NCBI GenBank assembly: GCA_036365145.1
Contig: JAEOAD010002231.1
Coordinates: 62,001 to 126,000 of the forward strand
Length of the DNA stretch: 64,000 nt
Source: Orientallactaga sibirica
Lineage: Eukaryota; Chordata; Mammalia; Rodentia; Dipodidae
Reading direction: 5' to 3'
In this document: piece after piece, positions 33,176-43,245 of the stretch
Position numbering within the stretch: the first letter of the stretch is position 1
How the letters are laid out: each line of letters begins with the position of its first letter
Translations under genes and position numbers: made by a program
Notes under the pieces: model-generated
The model's input: the letters and a program-made list of their open reading frames with translations, nothing else
Database searches by the model: none
Told to the model about the DNA's origin: nothing

Positions 33176-33300
33176 TTTGAGGCACACTCTGTAATCCCAG
33201 CACTGAGAGGCTGAGAGGAGGATTGTGAGTATAAAGCCAGCCCGACACAGTGAGACCTTGTCTCAAGAAAAAAAGAAGAAAAAGAAAGAAAGAAAAAGAG
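33176..33300 (+). mobile_element. B1-like SINE, old
   Basis: 'gtaatcccagcactgagagg' and 'gtgagaccttgtctcaagaa' with a GAAA-rich tail; several internal deletions. Confidence 0.7.
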
Positions 33301-35439
33301 TCATGTTAATGAAAAAGCTGATTTTATGTGCTTTGGCTTTCACATTTTTCCCCCATTTTATTTTAACCACTGTCTTCTAAAAACAGAAAATATAAAATTC
33401 AAGCAAACTAGAATTCTCTCGCCCCATATTAAACAACAATGTGGCGAACAGACTGTGTATGGATCCTGATAACAAGGCCTGGAGAGTCCACAGGGGACAG
33501 TTATGTGCTAGATATGTGCAGAGCACCTGGGAGCCAGGTGGGATTTGTGTACTTAGCAAGGAAGCTCTCATTCACCAGCCAGCAGGCAGTTCACGCTGCT
33601 GAGGGCCCTTGTTTGAGGAAGAGCGTAGCAGGTGAAGGAAAAACTGTAACAGCTGAAAATAGAACCTGAGATGATATAAAGTACAAGGTTGGTTTTTGGT
33701 GGCCCACTGTAAGCTGTTATTTTGTGTTCATCTTATGTAGAAGAAAATTTTCTTTTCTGACTTTTGATCTATCTCTTGGGAGAGCCTGGATGATCACTCC
33801 TGTTCTGGTACTGAGCCTTCCAGCCAAACTTCTGCTCCCATTGGCTGCCAGTGCTTCATTTGACACCAGGGTGGGGTGTGCTGTAGAGGAATGAGCCCTG
33901 AGAGCTGGGAGGGAACAGCTGTCTGTCACATAGTAAACAGGGACGGCTGCAGATCAAGGCCAAGCTGGAACACATGGTGGGCTTCAGGGACACAGCAGAG
34001 CCCCTGAAAATTGAATCCTTCCTCCTAGCTCCTGACTATCAGATTACAACACAGAGCTTATTAAGGAGTTCCAGCTATTTTTCTTTGCACATTTGCTTCT
34101 GAGTTTTGGTCATGATGGCCAGTAAAAGGCCCAAAGAGTAAAGGAATTAATGTTTTAGGCATTCAGTGCAAAAGTCTCCACTGAAACCCCACTGTTTAAT
34201 GTTTATTAAATTAATATATTCATTAATGTTTATTAACAACATATTTCATATTGATATCATGTGTTGGTACCCTTTTGTCCCTCATCCCTGCCCCTATTAC
34301 AATGGGGACGCTCCTCAGTGGGGTTGCAGGTAGTTCCTATAGGGTTGTGAAACCTTACTTTTGATAATTAATGAACAGGCTCTCATGAAATTCAGCTGTT
34401 GCCATAGCTTGAGGAGCAGAGAGCTCAGGAGGAGTGCTCTCTGCCAACTGTTAATAAGCCTTGAGCCTACCTTCTGGTTACTGTTTATTATATACCTGTG
34501 GGTCATAAATGTGAATGAGTAGGTCACTATATGTTTACTTGCTGTTGGAGATGATTTAAAATAAATAAACTCAGTGGATACAGCAATGAAATGTTTAGTC
34601 ATTCCTCCCTCCACACCAATGGGGCCAAGCGGTCTGTTTACCAGGCTTTTCACACTGCCTACTTTCAGGGCTCTAGAAATTCTTGGGATTGATGCTTGCT
34701 TAGGGCTGTTCCACCTACTTAGCAGACGGTTCTCCCCATCAGCCATGGTTTATTGATAATCACTGATGTGCCAAGCACTCACCCAGGTTCTGAAAGACAC
34801 AGACATACTCATTAAGTTGTAAGCTCACCCCAAGAGTTTAAGGAGAGAACCAGAGAAAGGAAAAATAAATACCTGCAAATCAAACATGCACAATAAAATC
34901 AGTGCCATGGGAGACAGATACCACTGGATGCACAAGACCTAAGTCTTCTGAGTGTTTTCTTCTCTGGTCCTAAAAGTAGTAACCGTAGTTCCTAATTAGT
35001 AAGCAAGCAATGCAGCTTTGACTGAGAAATAGCAACGCTTTCAGAAATAACTCTTGAAATTGGCAAAGGAGTCAGTCCCAATTACATAGGGAACATGTTC
35101 TGTTTTGGAACCAAGTGACAAGAATCTTAATGTGTGGGACTCTAAGGATAGACTTCCTGATTCCATGATCCAAACTAGGCTTGTCAATTTAGTTAATCTA
35201 TTTAAGAGTAACTATCTAGTGCCCCGCTCTGTTGTAGATATTGGAAATTTAAGAATGAATAACAGAGAGGACATTCTTTCATTGAGAACATAGTGTGTGC
35301 AGTGAGTGAAGGCCGAAGCTTGGGTGCAGTGCAATTGCTATAACAATTTTTATTTACCACTGTTGGATTTCATAGCAGAACACAGTAGCTGTACTGCTCC
35401 TAAGATTTCTGGGGCAGGGAGATTGTGAGTGAGGATGTG
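33301..35439. other. longest repeat-poor stretch
   Basis: About 2.1 kb without a SINE. The longest frame is 143 codons on the minus strand (34,315-34,746), with no recognisable domain. Could hold ancient repeats or regulatory DNA that cannot be seen by eye. Confidence 0.45.
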
Positions 35440-35878
35440 TGTTGGGCCCTGCCCGGTATGAAGCCTAATGGTTAGCCCAGCCAGTCTTGGCCTACTCCTG
35501 GTGAGGCCTAGTCGAGCTTTCAGAGCCTAAGTAGAGTTTCGCGACCTGCCCTTGAAGTGACTCAGCACCTAAACTGAAACTGCCTCCACCCAGCTGCTGC
35601 TGACGTGATGAAATACTATTGGCCCTTATACCTTTCTCTCATCCCCTCTTCCCGCCCCCTTCCTCAAAATATATAAATACCTCCCATGACAATAAACGGA
35701 GAGATTTCTGCCTTAGACGGTCTCCGCAACTCAATGTGGTTTTTCTCCCCGGTGTTTTGCGGGGGGAGGAGTTTGAGTCGCCAACATCCGCCTTCCCGCT
35801 CAGCCTCAAGAGAAGCGGCTGGCCCGGTTCTCTCTCTTCCGCTCTACCTGCCGGTGGTGGAGGGAAAAAACCCCGGCA
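35440..35878 (+). mobile_element. class II (ERVK-type) LTR
   Basis: Starts 'tgttgggccctgcccggta' and ends '...ccccggca', about 439 bases, TG...CA. It carries a TATA box 'atataaata' at 35,671 and 'aataaa' at 35,691, then a GC-rich R/U5-like part. It is followed after two bases by a primer site, so it is a 5' LTR in + orientation. I found no 3' partner in the window. Confidence 0.8.
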
Positions 35879-35880
35879 AC

Positions 35881-35898
35881 TGGTGCCCAACGTGGGGC
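35881..35898 (+). promoter_or_regulatory. ERV primer binding site, tRNA-Lys1,2-like
   Basis: 'tggtgcccaacgtggggc' differs at one position from the tRNA-Lys(1,2) primer site used by many betaretrovirus-like elements. Confidence 0.85.
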
Positions 35899-36104
35899 AC
35901 AACAACTGCTGATCCGTGTGAGGACGTGTGAGGATTCAAAACGGACTACGGACTGCCGACGTGACGAAGAAAAAATTCAAAATTAAGCTAACGGGCTAAT
36001 CGTACTGCTGACGGGTGTATCCTCATAAGTTATGAGGTAATCTTCATATTTAATATTCTAACCTTTGCTTCTGTAATCTGTGCTTACTTCAACTTCCTTT
36101 CTCT

Positions 36105-36575
36105 TTCTTTTCATTTCCGGTTTACCGACAAACTGCTTCTGTGGCGCCGCCATTTCTAAACGGGTACGTTCATGGCAGACGCACCACGTGGGCAGACCTA
36201 GAGGAAACTCACCATTTTCTCTTTGCTTTCTTTTCCGGGTTCTACAGTGCTGCCATTTCTAAACGCCAGTTCATGGCGGATGCACCACGTGGGTAGACCT
36301 AGAAGAGACTTTAAACGTTTTGCTTCCTCATTTAAATAAAAACTCCGTCCCAAACTTCAACATCTCTTGTTCCTTTCTCTCTCTCCTCTCATTTCCCGGT
36401 TTGCGACAGACCGCTTCTGCAGTGCCGCCATTTTTGTCCTGCCTCCTCATTTGAGTGGGGGCGCCATCTTAGAAGTGCCAGTTCATGGCGGACACACCAC
36501 GTGGGCAGACCTAAAGGAGACTTTAAACATTTTGCCTCCTCATTTAAATAAAAACTCCGTCCCAAAAGACAAAAC
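36105..36575 (+). repeat. tandem E-box/YY1-like repeat units
   Basis: Three related units. Each has a 'gccgccattt'-type core (about 36,147; 36,251 as 'gctgccattt'; 36,424) and 'ttcatggcgga/caga' followed by 'caccacgtgggcagacc'. The palindromic CACGTG lies at 36,185-36,190, 36,286-36,291 and 36,498-36,503. The segment 'cctcatttaaataaaaactc' also recurs at about 36,327 and 36,539, so the last two units are about 212 bases apart. Confidence 0.85.
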
Positions 36576-37189
36576 AAACCTAATGGGGAGATCTGCTCCC
36601 AGCTACACTATGTTTAATTTCATCGAGCTGTCCCATAAGGACACAGGCTCACTGGCCATCATAAATCTAAATCTAAACTCAATTCTACAACATGCTTAAC
36701 TATTTTTTGGGACTTTATGCTTATGTTGTACTCATATATATTACTATTAAACAAAAAAACCTCCATGGCACTTGGAACAAAACTTTTGTTTTAGCCCCAT
36801 GGATTAATTCAGTCCTCCTTGCCTTAATTGCCAACCTTAAAGGCTTTTCCAGGGAAAAGTTCATTTTTGCCCTTAACAAAAACTACAAAAAAAAACTAAA
36901 ACTGACTTTTAAAATCTCCTTTCTCCCAAGGCCGCCACCCAAACCGCCACCGGCAACTATCTTTTCAGCTCTTTTCAGCCCCTAACTACTGCCTAAGGCA
37001 AATGTGCTCAAACCCCTAATAAAAAATGCGGGCGTATCAAAATTCTTCCACACTAACATTCTCCGGTAAACTTCTTTCCTCATACAGCAAATCCATGTAG
37101 CTTTCTGTGGATGTAAACTATGATCAAATACAAGCTTGAGTTCCCCAAATGTCCCAAACCGAGGTTAACTTTCCTCACAGGCGTAAAAC

Positions 37190-37372
37190 ACAAGTCACTG
37201 GTCCACAAAACAAAACTTGCGCGCTTCGAGCGGAGGGACAACAGCCAGGCTCCGCCGACATCCCTGCGGGGAGCGGGCTGAATGGGACGGTCCTAAGCGG
37301 TGGCTCCAGCCCGGCCCTGAACACTGCCCCGAGCCTCACTGGCTGCGCCTCGCCCGCACCTCCAGGCATCAC
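37190..37372. other. CpG-dense patch
   Basis: About 180 bases with far more CpG than its surroundings ('cttgcgcgcttcgagcggag' and onward), ending before an A-rich tract at 37,388. No gene is recognised; a 100-codon + frame (37,149-37,451) runs through it. Confidence 0.6.
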
Positions 37373-37540
37373 TTTTGGTCACTTTTATAAAAAAAAAAAC
37401 CAAACAAAAACAAAAAACCCTGGCAGTTGTGTTGCTGGATGTGAGTGTTAAGGGTCATAGAATTAAGGAATTATACAGACCACAGTGTTTCCTGGAGTTC
37501 TAAAATTCTGGGGCAGTGAATTCTGAGTGCCTGCCTCAGT

Positions 37541-37870
37541 AAAGAATGGAGCCAAGACAAATGCTGATCAAGGCTCAAAGTTTATTGCAGAAGTTTCAGC
37601 TTATAACTAGTAAGCAAAACAACGAAGCTCCTGAGAGCAGAGAACTTGTCCCAGTTACACAGCTGCACAAAGAGGGAAACTCAGATAAAATGTCTATCAA
37701 TAATATTTCTTGTGGCTAAACACTCTGTCCTTGACAAACTCTCTCATCAGGCTGGGAAATATTACAATCTTTGTCTCAGCAAACTCCCTTAAAGCCTTAG
37801 GCTGTCAGCCAAGTATACTGTGCACAAAGCAAGGTCAAGAAATAACCAAGACTGCACCCAGCTCTCCACA
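37541..37870 (-). mobile_element. 3' LTR, lacking U5
   Basis: Reads on the minus strand from 'tgtggagagctgggtgcag' (directly after the polypurine tract) to 'ggctccattcttt'. aataaa is at the complement of about 37,580. Homology to the other LTR stops at 37,541, so about 70 bases of U5 present in the 5' copy are missing. Confidence 0.85.
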
Positions 37871-37885
37871 GCTCCCCCTTTTTTG
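37871..37885 (-). promoter_or_regulatory. polypurine tract
   Basis: On the minus strand 'caaaaaagggggagc' directly precedes the 3' LTR; this purine run primes plus-strand DNA synthesis in retroviruses. Confidence 0.85.
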
Positions 37886-38189
37886 TTTTTTAAAGAACGT
37901 CTTCATGACAGACATCACAGGTAGGAGAGTAGTGACTTGGCCCCTCTAAATGAATGCCCTTGGTACCTTTTGCAGAGGAGAGGAAGGGCAACAGAAAATG
38001 ATTTTGGTACCAACCTCTGTGCAGACCAAGTATACCTCTCAGGGGTTCCAGGATAAGTTACCCCTTTGCAGTGCTTTGCCTGACATCTACCAAATGACCA
38101 TGTCATGAAATCCTGGAATCTAGCTGGACGTTCATCATGAGCCAAATTTAAGATAAAGTCTGTGGGAGCCATGGGCGGTGCGAAGATGG

Positions 38190-39734
38190 ATACCACGAAC
38201 TTCGTTCGAATCCGTAGAATACACTGTAACAAAAACGCATGAGACACAGCAAAAGGCAGAGTAACAATAAGATACTTATTCCTAAGATAATTTGTATTTG
38301 ATCCAAGCTGTAAAGGATCCCCAATCAGGAAGTATAGAGTGCAGAGTAGTTAAAAAATCACTTGCGGCTTGGGCAGCATCAAAAGACAAATGAGAATTCT
38401 GAACAGTTAATACTTCATTATGTAAATTAATAAGATCAAAGGAAATATTATCATGACGCCAAATTCCTTGAAGGTGCTTCTTAACTCGATCCCAACTGGA
38501 ATTAAAAGGTTTGGCTGTAATACAAATCCAATCAAAATCTGCATGACAACGTAGTTTTGACTTGACCTTGAGACCATGTATTTCTTCTCCTAAAAACTCT
38601 ACAGTATCAAATAAAGCATCTAACTTTTCTTCAATTTTCCTATCTATAGATTCCTGCGTACCTAAAGCTGTAGATACATTCTGTGCCAAATTATTAACAA
38701 AATGAGCTGTTTGAATTTCTTGAGTCAAAGCTATAGCTGAGGCAGTAACTGACGCTAATAAACTAATAAAAGCTACTATACCTGCAATGATTAACCCTAC
38801 CATTCTTTTTGGACGACTTAAACCATTTTTTAACTCTTCCAAGATTTGCAAACCTTTTTCATCATACCAGGGTTTAGTTAAATTCACAGGTAACATAGCA
38901 AAAGCTGGCTGCTTTACTACCAATACAGATGACTCTTTAGGAGTAATACAGTTAGCAAGAGTGCAATTATGACAAGTGACATTAAAATGATCAGTATGTT
39001 CTGTAATCCATTGAACATTAATGCTACCTGCAAGCATAGCATACGGTGGAACAACACATGCCATAACAGAACCTTGGGGAATAGTTCCATTGTAAGAACC
39101 TTGACCTTGGGAGAAAGAATTAACCCTTATGCCTCCCATTGCCGCAGCAATCTTCCAGGTGTATGTCTGCTGATGTCCCAGATCAGTCCACCAAAGTCCT
39201 GCAGACAACCCAGTTGTCCAGTCATTAGTCCAGGATGAAGTACTTCCAATATTACCAGCAGATCCTGACCAGTCTTTAATATGACGATTTGATCCAGAGA
39301 TGTTGTATTGCAGAAATTTATCCCCTATGCATCTATTCCAATGAAGAGATTTGTTAAACCAGGAGCTTGTCCCTCACATGGTAAAAAAAATCATCAGGTG
39401 GAATCTCTCCAGAAAACTGTAACCCATTGGGCAACCATATAGATATTTTACTGATAAAAATTGCTGTCTTCTTTTCAGATTCTCGTTTATGTTGAACTGT
39501 AATATTACGTTGTACAATGGTTAAGCATTTTGAATCCTGATGTTTAGTAAAACAAAGAGGTATACCCACACCTTCACCTGACCAAAAGTCTACTGATTTA
39601 GAATATAAACTCATTTGTCTAGTTGAGGGAGTTCCAAGTAGCCTAGTATTATTCACTAATACAATTAATTCCTTATCATCCCATACCATTGGATGCAACA
39701 ATGGGGGGTCCGCATAAACGCCAATAGATTTCAC
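38190..39734 (-). pseudogene. env: env, surface and transmembrane subunits, broken
   Basis: Betaretrovirus-type envelope glycoprotein gene. SU pieces lie at 39,734-39,354 and, in another frame, from about 39,350 on. The largest open piece (39,208-38,282, 308 codons) holds the end of SU with N-glycosylation sites, an RPKR furin-type cleavage site, a hydrophobic fusion-peptide-like stretch after it, and the TM ectodomain. It stops at 38,282. A Leu-rich segment typical of a membrane anchor follows at once but in a different frame (about 38,285-38,205). The gene has at least two frame disruptions. Its 5' end overlaps the end of the integrase frame by a few bases. Confidence 0.88.
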
Positions 39735-40612
39735 TGCTGATTGGAAATGGAATCCAAATCATCATTAATCCTGTCAACATCATGATTGTTGACCTGTCGC
39801 ACCAACCGCTCCGGCAGCCAGCGAGCTCCATTTTCTTTCTGTGAAAAAATACAAACAGATCCTCGTCCCCATATTAATACAGGGTCGGGTCCATTCCAAT
39901 GGTTAGTAAGAGGATCCCGCCAGCGGACCATAGCATATGTAGAGGCAGTTTGATTTCGCCAATGACGGTCACTAGCAGACCGACCATGAGCGTCCAAAAG
40001 TAAAAAATTTAAAATAAAAAGAGTGTGATTTAACCATCTATGCACAGATCCTCCTCCCCCAAATTCCCCCTTTTTTGTTTTTTGAAGCCATTGTTTTAAA
40101 ATCCCATGGGCACGTTCAATAATGCCCTGTCCTTGGGGGTTATAAGGTATACCTGTAGAATGGCCAATTTGAAACTGTGCACAAAAAGTTTGAAATGAAG
40201 AACTGGTATATCCTGGACCATTATCTGTTTTAATTTGACGAGGGCATCCTAAAATATTAAAAGCATAAAGACAGTGAGCAATAACATGTTTTGTTGCCTC
40301 ACCCATTTGTGCAGAGGCACAAATGAAACCTGAGCAAGTATCTATAGAGACATGGACAAATCTTAATTTTCCAAATTCAGGAACATGAGTTACATACATT
40401 TGCCAAATATGTCCAGGGATAAGCCTCCTGGGATTAACACCTAAATGAGGAACAGGTAAATATGTCACACACTGAGAACACTGTTTCACAATCTGTCGAG
40501 CTTGTTCTCGAGTAATAAGATATCTAAGGTGTAAGGTATTAGCATTTAAGTGATGAAGATTATGAGCAGCAGTTGCTTTAGAAACAGAAAATATTTTAGT
40601 AGCTTCATCAGT
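39731..40612 (-). pseudogene. pol: pol: integrase domain, catalytic residue lost
   Basis: Integrase inserts viral DNA into host chromosomes. The N-terminal zinc-binding part reads HNLHH and CSQC (about 40,560-40,470). The core keeps the second catalytic Asp (KTDNGPGY) and the Glu (GIIERAH). The first catalytic Asp, expected in the WQxD-type block, is Tyr here (WQMYVTH, codon tat at about 40,400). The C-terminal part continues in frame (RWRDPLTNHWNGPDPV) to the stop at 39,731. This is the longest intact domain of the provirus (252 codons from 40,489 plus an in-frame upstream part), yet without that Asp it should not be active. Confidence 0.92.
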
Positions 40613-42345
40613 TAATTGATTTCCCTAGTGTTAAAGGACCAGGCAATCCTGAATGTGCACGAAGGTGTGCTGTGTCTCTCTCCAAAAAAAAAAGGTTGAG
40701 AGCGCTGTAAAATCAAAGTTTGAAGTTGAGCAAATAGAGAGAAAACTGTGGAAGAAGAATGGATACGACTGACAGTTTCTAAGTAAGGAACACTATTTGC
40801 AATATATTGACTGTCTGTGAAGACATTAAGTGGGAGATCATGAGCATGCTGAAAAAGAGCTATCAATGCAGCCAATTCTACCAGCTGAGCAGATTTAAAA
40901 GAGGTATGAAAACTATGAGTTTTATTGAACACAGTATAGGCAGCTTTGCCAGAAGAAGATCCATCAGTAAAAGCAGAATATCCTGTAGGAATGGGGGCAA
41001 AACGCGTGATCACAGGAAATATAACTTGATGACAGGACAGAAATTGAAGCAGCTTGTTTTTTGGATAATGATTATCAAGCTGTCCTGTAAACCCAGCTAA
41101 AGATAAACTCCAGGGTTCTGAGAAAGCATATAGCCAGGTCACATGACTAGAATTATATGGCTGACAAATAAGAGCAGGTTCAATACCAAAATATGCAATG
41201 GAATCAAGTCGTCCTTTCATAATAACTTTAGCAATTTCTTCATAATATGGAGTAATAGTTTTAGTGGGAGAAGTAGATAAATGAATCCACAGAAGAGGGG
41301 CATCTTGCCACAATAGGCCTGTGGGAGAATACGATGTAGGAAAAATAATAAGAAACAATGTTTTAGTGTAGTCAATATATGTACTAAATTGATTATCAAC
41401 AGCTTTCTGTACTTGTCCAAGGGCTGCTGAAGCAGCAGGTGTAAGAACTCGAGGAGAGGTAGGATTAGGATCACCTCGAAGAATATCAAACAAAGGTTTA
41501 AGATCAGCAGTAGTAAGCTTCAAGTATGGCCTCAACCAATTGATATCGCCTAACAATTTTTGAAAATCATTTAAAGTTTGTAAATGTTGAGTTCTAATAG
41601 TAACCTTTTGAGGTTTAACTTGTTTGGGATATAAATGAAAACCTAAATAAGAGAAAGGAGGCTCATACTGAATTTTTTCAGAAGCTACATGCAGTCCCCA
41701 GGTTTGTAATTGGATTTGCATAAAACTAAAACATTCATCTATTTCCATTTTTTGTTTTCCTGCAATTAAAATATCATCCATGTAATGAATAATATATAGC
41801 TGTGAATATTTCAGCCGTGTTGACTTTAAAGCTGAATCTACAAACTTTTGACATAAAGTTGGGCTATTAGCCATACCTTGTGGTAAAACTTTCCAATGAA
41901 ATCGCTGCATAGGCTCCTTATAATTAATAGAAGGGACACTAAAGGCAAACCTTTGACAATCCTGTGGATGTAAATGTATAGTAAAAAGCAATTTTTTTTA
42001 ATCTATTATGAGTTTGTAATGATTAGCAGGAATAGCAACTGGACTAGGCAGTCCTGGCTGTAAAGCACCCATAAGATGCATAGTAGCATTGACAGCTCGT
42101 AAATCCTGTAACAAACGCCACTTTCCTGATTTTTTTCTTGATAACAAAGATGGGGGTATTCCAAGGAGATGTTGAAGGTTCAATATGACCAGCTTGAAGC
42201 TGTTCTTGTAAAAAGAATGAACAGCTTGTAATTTTTCCCTTGTCAAAGGCCACTGATCCACCCAGACAGGTTCATCAGTTTTCCAAATTATTAGGTCAGC
42301 ACAGGGTGGCACGGTCTGACCAGTGGCCACTAAAGGGAATATCCT
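40612..42345 (-). pseudogene. pol: pol: reverse transcriptase and RNase H, broken
   Basis: RT copies viral RNA into DNA. An N-terminal piece (about 42,345-41,998) ends in a stop right after the block holding the first catalytic Asp (KLIID), next to an A-run of eight that probably caused a slip. The main piece (41,991-40,612, 459 codons) has LPQGMANSP, the catalytic YMDD (about 41,780), the connection region and RNase H with FTDGSS, the VELAAL Glu and FTDSQY. Its end changes frame near 40,690 and again near 40,630, so the last RNase H residues lie in other frames before integrase. Confidence 0.92.
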
Positions 42346-42374
42346 AGACCATAAGTGTCTATTTTAGATTGGGA

Positions 42375-42495
42375 ACAAAGCTAATCCTTGTCCAGGAAGA
42401 AAAATTTGACCAACAACTCTGTAATCTCTTGTTTGTTTGCTTGGCAGTAAACCTTGACTCCCTTTCCTAATCTTGTCCAGGAAGAAAACCTTGAT
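42375..42495 (-). repeat. short direct repeat after protease
   Basis: 'ttgtccaggaagaaaa' occurs at about 42,388 and again at about 42,473. On the coding strand both read FLPGQ-type codons of the G-patch-like segment, suggesting an internal duplication of about 86 bases. Confidence 0.6.
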
Positions 42496-42882
42496 TTAAC
42501 ATTTGGGAGGCAACAAGCTCATTAGGGCTGCACATCAATATTTTCATTTGGCTCAAAATGTCTCTCCCCCAGAGATTCAATGGCAAGGAATCAACTATAT
42601 AGGGCTTACAATATCCTGAATTTCCCTCTTCATCTTCCCATAATAACTCAGTGGCACTTTGCTCAGGACACGAGGCATGTCCTATTCCTCTAAGTTGAGT
42701 TCCAGTGGAATGTTTAGGCCAGTGAGATGGCCAATGCAAACTAGATAATATAGTAACATCAGCTCCAGTATCAATTAAACCTTCAAATGTTTTGCCATTA
42801 AGGTGTAATATTAATCTTGGTCGCTCTTTTCCAATAGCCTGCACCCAATATGCATCAGAGGAACCAAATCCTTTGTTTCCCG
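42467..42882 (-). pseudogene. pro: pro: retroviral aspartic protease
   Basis: The protease that matures Gag and Pol. Active-site triad DTGAD at about 42,765 with the flap and the C-terminal GRDIL block. The frame is open from the dUTPase end block (GFGSSDAYWVQAI, about 42,878-42,838) to the stop at 42,467, which cuts the G-patch-like tail (NQGFLPGQ). Protease itself looks intact over about 110 codons. Confidence 0.9.
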
Positions 42883-43245
42883 AGAAGCCTTAGATACAGC
42901 ATTGCCTGTATTAACCTTGGGATAATATATGGGAGCAATAATAACTGAGCAATTCTGTTGCCCTGGGGTAACAGTAAAAATAGTATGAGATACTCCTGCC
43001 ATGATTTTAATTTCTCCAGTGTATCACAATCAATAACTCCAGGAAAAATTTGTAGCCCTTGCATAGTACTGCTACTTCTTACTTCTTCCTAGAAGCAAAT
43101 CCACTGTTCTAGGTCCTAAATCCCATTTCTGGGGTTATTGTTTGGGGAAAGCTAAAGGACGGCATATTCCTGTGGGTAAGGCTTGTAATCCCATTTCTGG
43201 GGTTAATACTGTGTAGGTGGTGGAACACAAGTCAAGTCCGCGCTC
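42838..43245 (-). pseudogene. retroviral dUTPase, frame-shifted
   Basis: dUTPase hydrolyses dUTP and in betaretroviruses lies between nucleocapsid and protease. Recognisable blocks are RGLDLCSTTYTVLTPEM (about 43,243-43,190, in the Gag frame), a GLQIFPGVID block (about 43,058) and PQGNRIAQL (about 42,965) in a second frame, and the C-terminal GFGSSD block in the protease frame. At least three frames are used, so the enzyme is dead. Confidence 0.85.

Larger units (their letters stand above)
35899..37400 (+). mobile_element. non-coding ERV leader/internal remnant
   Basis: About 1.5 kb following the + strand LTR. No Gag, protease, RT or Env motif can be read. The first 700 bases contain the repeated E-box/YY1-like unit. 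At 36,590-36,990 two frames of 97-110 codons occur with no recognised product. It resembles the layout of non-autonomous ERV families (LTR, Lys primer site, non-coding body) but the family is not identified. The right end is unclear because the minus-strand provirus begins at 37,541. Confidence 0.5.

Noticed and set aside
34315..34746. 143-codon minus frame in the repeat-poor stretch
   Set aside because: No domain, no splice or poly(A) context that I can support; kept as unique DNA only.
38282..39208. Env frame as a domesticated syncytin-like gene
   Set aside because: SU is broken in two frames and the membrane anchor is out of frame; no sign of an intact full-length gene.
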